A stretch of 12,829 nt of DNA from Pseudomonadota bacterium (lineage in GTDB: Bacteria > Desulfobacterota > Anaeroferrophillalia > Anaeroferrophillales > Tharpellaceae), in the NCBI GenBank assembly GCA_015486445.1, contig WFRT01000138.1, forward strand, positions 1-12,829, in the 5' to 3' direction. The translations under genes and the position numbers were made by a program. Every line of letters begins with the position of its first letter. The stretch's first letter is position 1. The notes beneath the pieces are model-generated. The model had not been told where the DNA came from and searched no databases. It saw nothing but the letters and a program-made list of their open reading frames with translations. Below are positions 12,115-12,829 of this stretch, piece by piece.

Positions 12115-12829
12115 TTGCTGACCGGTTCCAAGATCACCACGATCCGCCCCCTGCCGCCCCCCTGGGCGGAACTTGACTACGAAGCCATCATGGCCCGGCC
12201 CGGGGGCTGCCTGGTCAACGACGGGCGTTCCTCGCGGGTCCACCGTTTCGACGACCCCGGGCTGACCACTTTCCTCAAGCGCTACCGCTTCCGCAAGATC
12301 CATTGGCGCCACTGCTGGGAAAAGTCCCAGGTCGCCAGGGAGTATGAAAACCTGGTCCGCATCAGGCAGGCCGAACTTGGCTGCCGGACGATCGAGATCC
12401 TGGCCTTCGGCGAACGACGCCGACTGAGGGTTTTACTCGACGCCTTCCTCCTGAGCCGGGCCGTGCCCGGCGGCGTACGGCTCTCACTCTTTCTCGCCAC
12501 CCGGCCGTCCGACCCCCGCCGGCCGGCGGTAGTGAAAAAGCTTATTGACTTCGGCACCCGGGTAATCACCAGCCAGTTGGCGATTACCGATCTCTTTTTC
12601 CGCAACCTGGTCGTGGTTCCGGAAGCGGCCGAACTCTACCTGCTCGACGTCCAGCGCTGTCCCCGGAACCGGCGCCGGGCGGCCCGCAAGACCTGGCCCC
12701 AGTTCTGGGCGGACTGCGAGCTTTTTCTCACGCCGGCGGAAAAAGAGTACGCCGCGGCCCGCCTCGCCGCCTGTCTGCCCGAACCTTTTTCCGCCCTGGC
12801 CGCCCGGGCCGCATCCTTCCTTCCCAAAG
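12115..12829 (+). CDS. WaaP/InaA-family lipopolysaccharide kinase-like protein (partial)
   Basis: The visible 238 residues show a protein-kinase-like fold of the lipopolysaccharide core kinase (Kdo/WaaP/InaA) family. FLKRYRF at 53-59 carries the probable ATP-binding Lys55. REYENLVRIRQAELG at 75-89 holds the C-helix Glu (E76 or E78). LLDAFLLSRAV at 107-117 would be the hinge region. ITDLFFRNLVV at 157-167 is the catalytic loop with D159 and N164, and LLDVQR at 176-181 is the metal-binding D178. Members phosphorylate sugars of the lipopolysaccharide inner core. The His of the usual HRD motif is not conserved here. Start: TTG at 12115 with AGGAG six bases upstream; no better ATG exists. The frame is open at the window edge, probably close to its true end. 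Confidence 0.8.
   Translation, partial: MLTGSKITTIRPLPPPWAELDYEAIMARPGGCLVNDGRSSRVHRFDDPGLTTFLKRYRFRKIHWRHCWEKSQVAREYENLVRIRQAELGCRTIEILAFGERRRLRVLLDAFLLSRAVPGGVRLSLFLATRPSDPRRPAVVKKLIDFGTRVITSQLAITDLFFRNLVVVPEAAELYLLDVQRCPRNRRRAARKTWPQFWADCELFLTPAEKEYAAARLAACLPEPFSALAARAASFLPK

Noticed and set aside
12001..12605. Two overlapping minus-strand frames at the right end
   Set aside because: They are opposite a plus-strand frame with kinase motifs and a good ribosome site, and they show no domain of their own.

Overview
The window looks like chromosomal DNA of a GC-rich, anaerobic or facultative Gram-negative bacterium, most likely from the former Deltaproteobacteria (Desulfobacterota, in the neighbourhood of Desulfobulbales or Desulfuromonadales). 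This placement is an inference. It rests on the mix of a sodium-pump decarboxylase, a TonB2-type energiser with a DUF3450 protein, a Ktr potassium system, an MdoB/LTA-synthase-like transferase, a DgkA and a WaaP/InaA-like sugar kinase. I saw no tRNA, rRNA, CRISPR array or intact transposase gene.

Layout, left to right. (1) 1-529, minus strand: gamma and beta subunits of a membrane sodium-translocating decarboxylase; the beta gene runs off the left edge. (2) 530-911: a gap with no convincing gene, holding a 36-bp orphan copy of a repeat end and a 14-bp tandem duplication. (3) 912-3728, minus strand: a tightly coupled three-gene unit, DUF3450 protein, TtpC-like ExbB fused to a periplasmic coiled coil, then ExbB2. 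The ExbD and TonB genes that normally follow are absent. (4) 3729-4085: a divergent control region with one predicted sigma-70 promoter facing each way. A perfect 10-bp direct repeat with 11-bp period lies exactly midway between the two predicted start sites. (5) 4086-7041, plus strand: a SAM methyltransferase, an OmpR-family response regulator and its HAMP histidine kinase. (6) 7054-7291: a 238-bp non-coding element with 13-bp perfect terminal inverted repeats and nested palindromes, resembling a MITE. It is wedged between convergent genes, and its last base completes the dgkA stop codon. (7) 11936 down to 7291, minus strand: ktrB, ktrA, an MdoB/LTA-synthase-like phosphoglycerol transferase and dgkA. 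(8) 12115 to the right edge, plus strand: a lipopolysaccharide-kinase-like gene, cut by the window end.

How the genes may work together. The four-gene minus-strand run combines potassium uptake with phosphoglycerol transfer from phosphatidylglycerol. The second reaction releases diacylglycerol, which DgkA would return to phosphatidic acid. That reads as an osmotic-adaptation and envelope-glycan module. The two-component system next door, with a possible autoregulatory operator, and the sugar kinase on the far side also fit an envelope theme. The most distinctive signals are the MITE-like element with its orphan end, the operator-like direct repeat in the divergent region, the ExbB unit without ExbD or TonB, and an Arg/Tyr/Leu tandem repeat inside the KtrB cytoplasmic loop.
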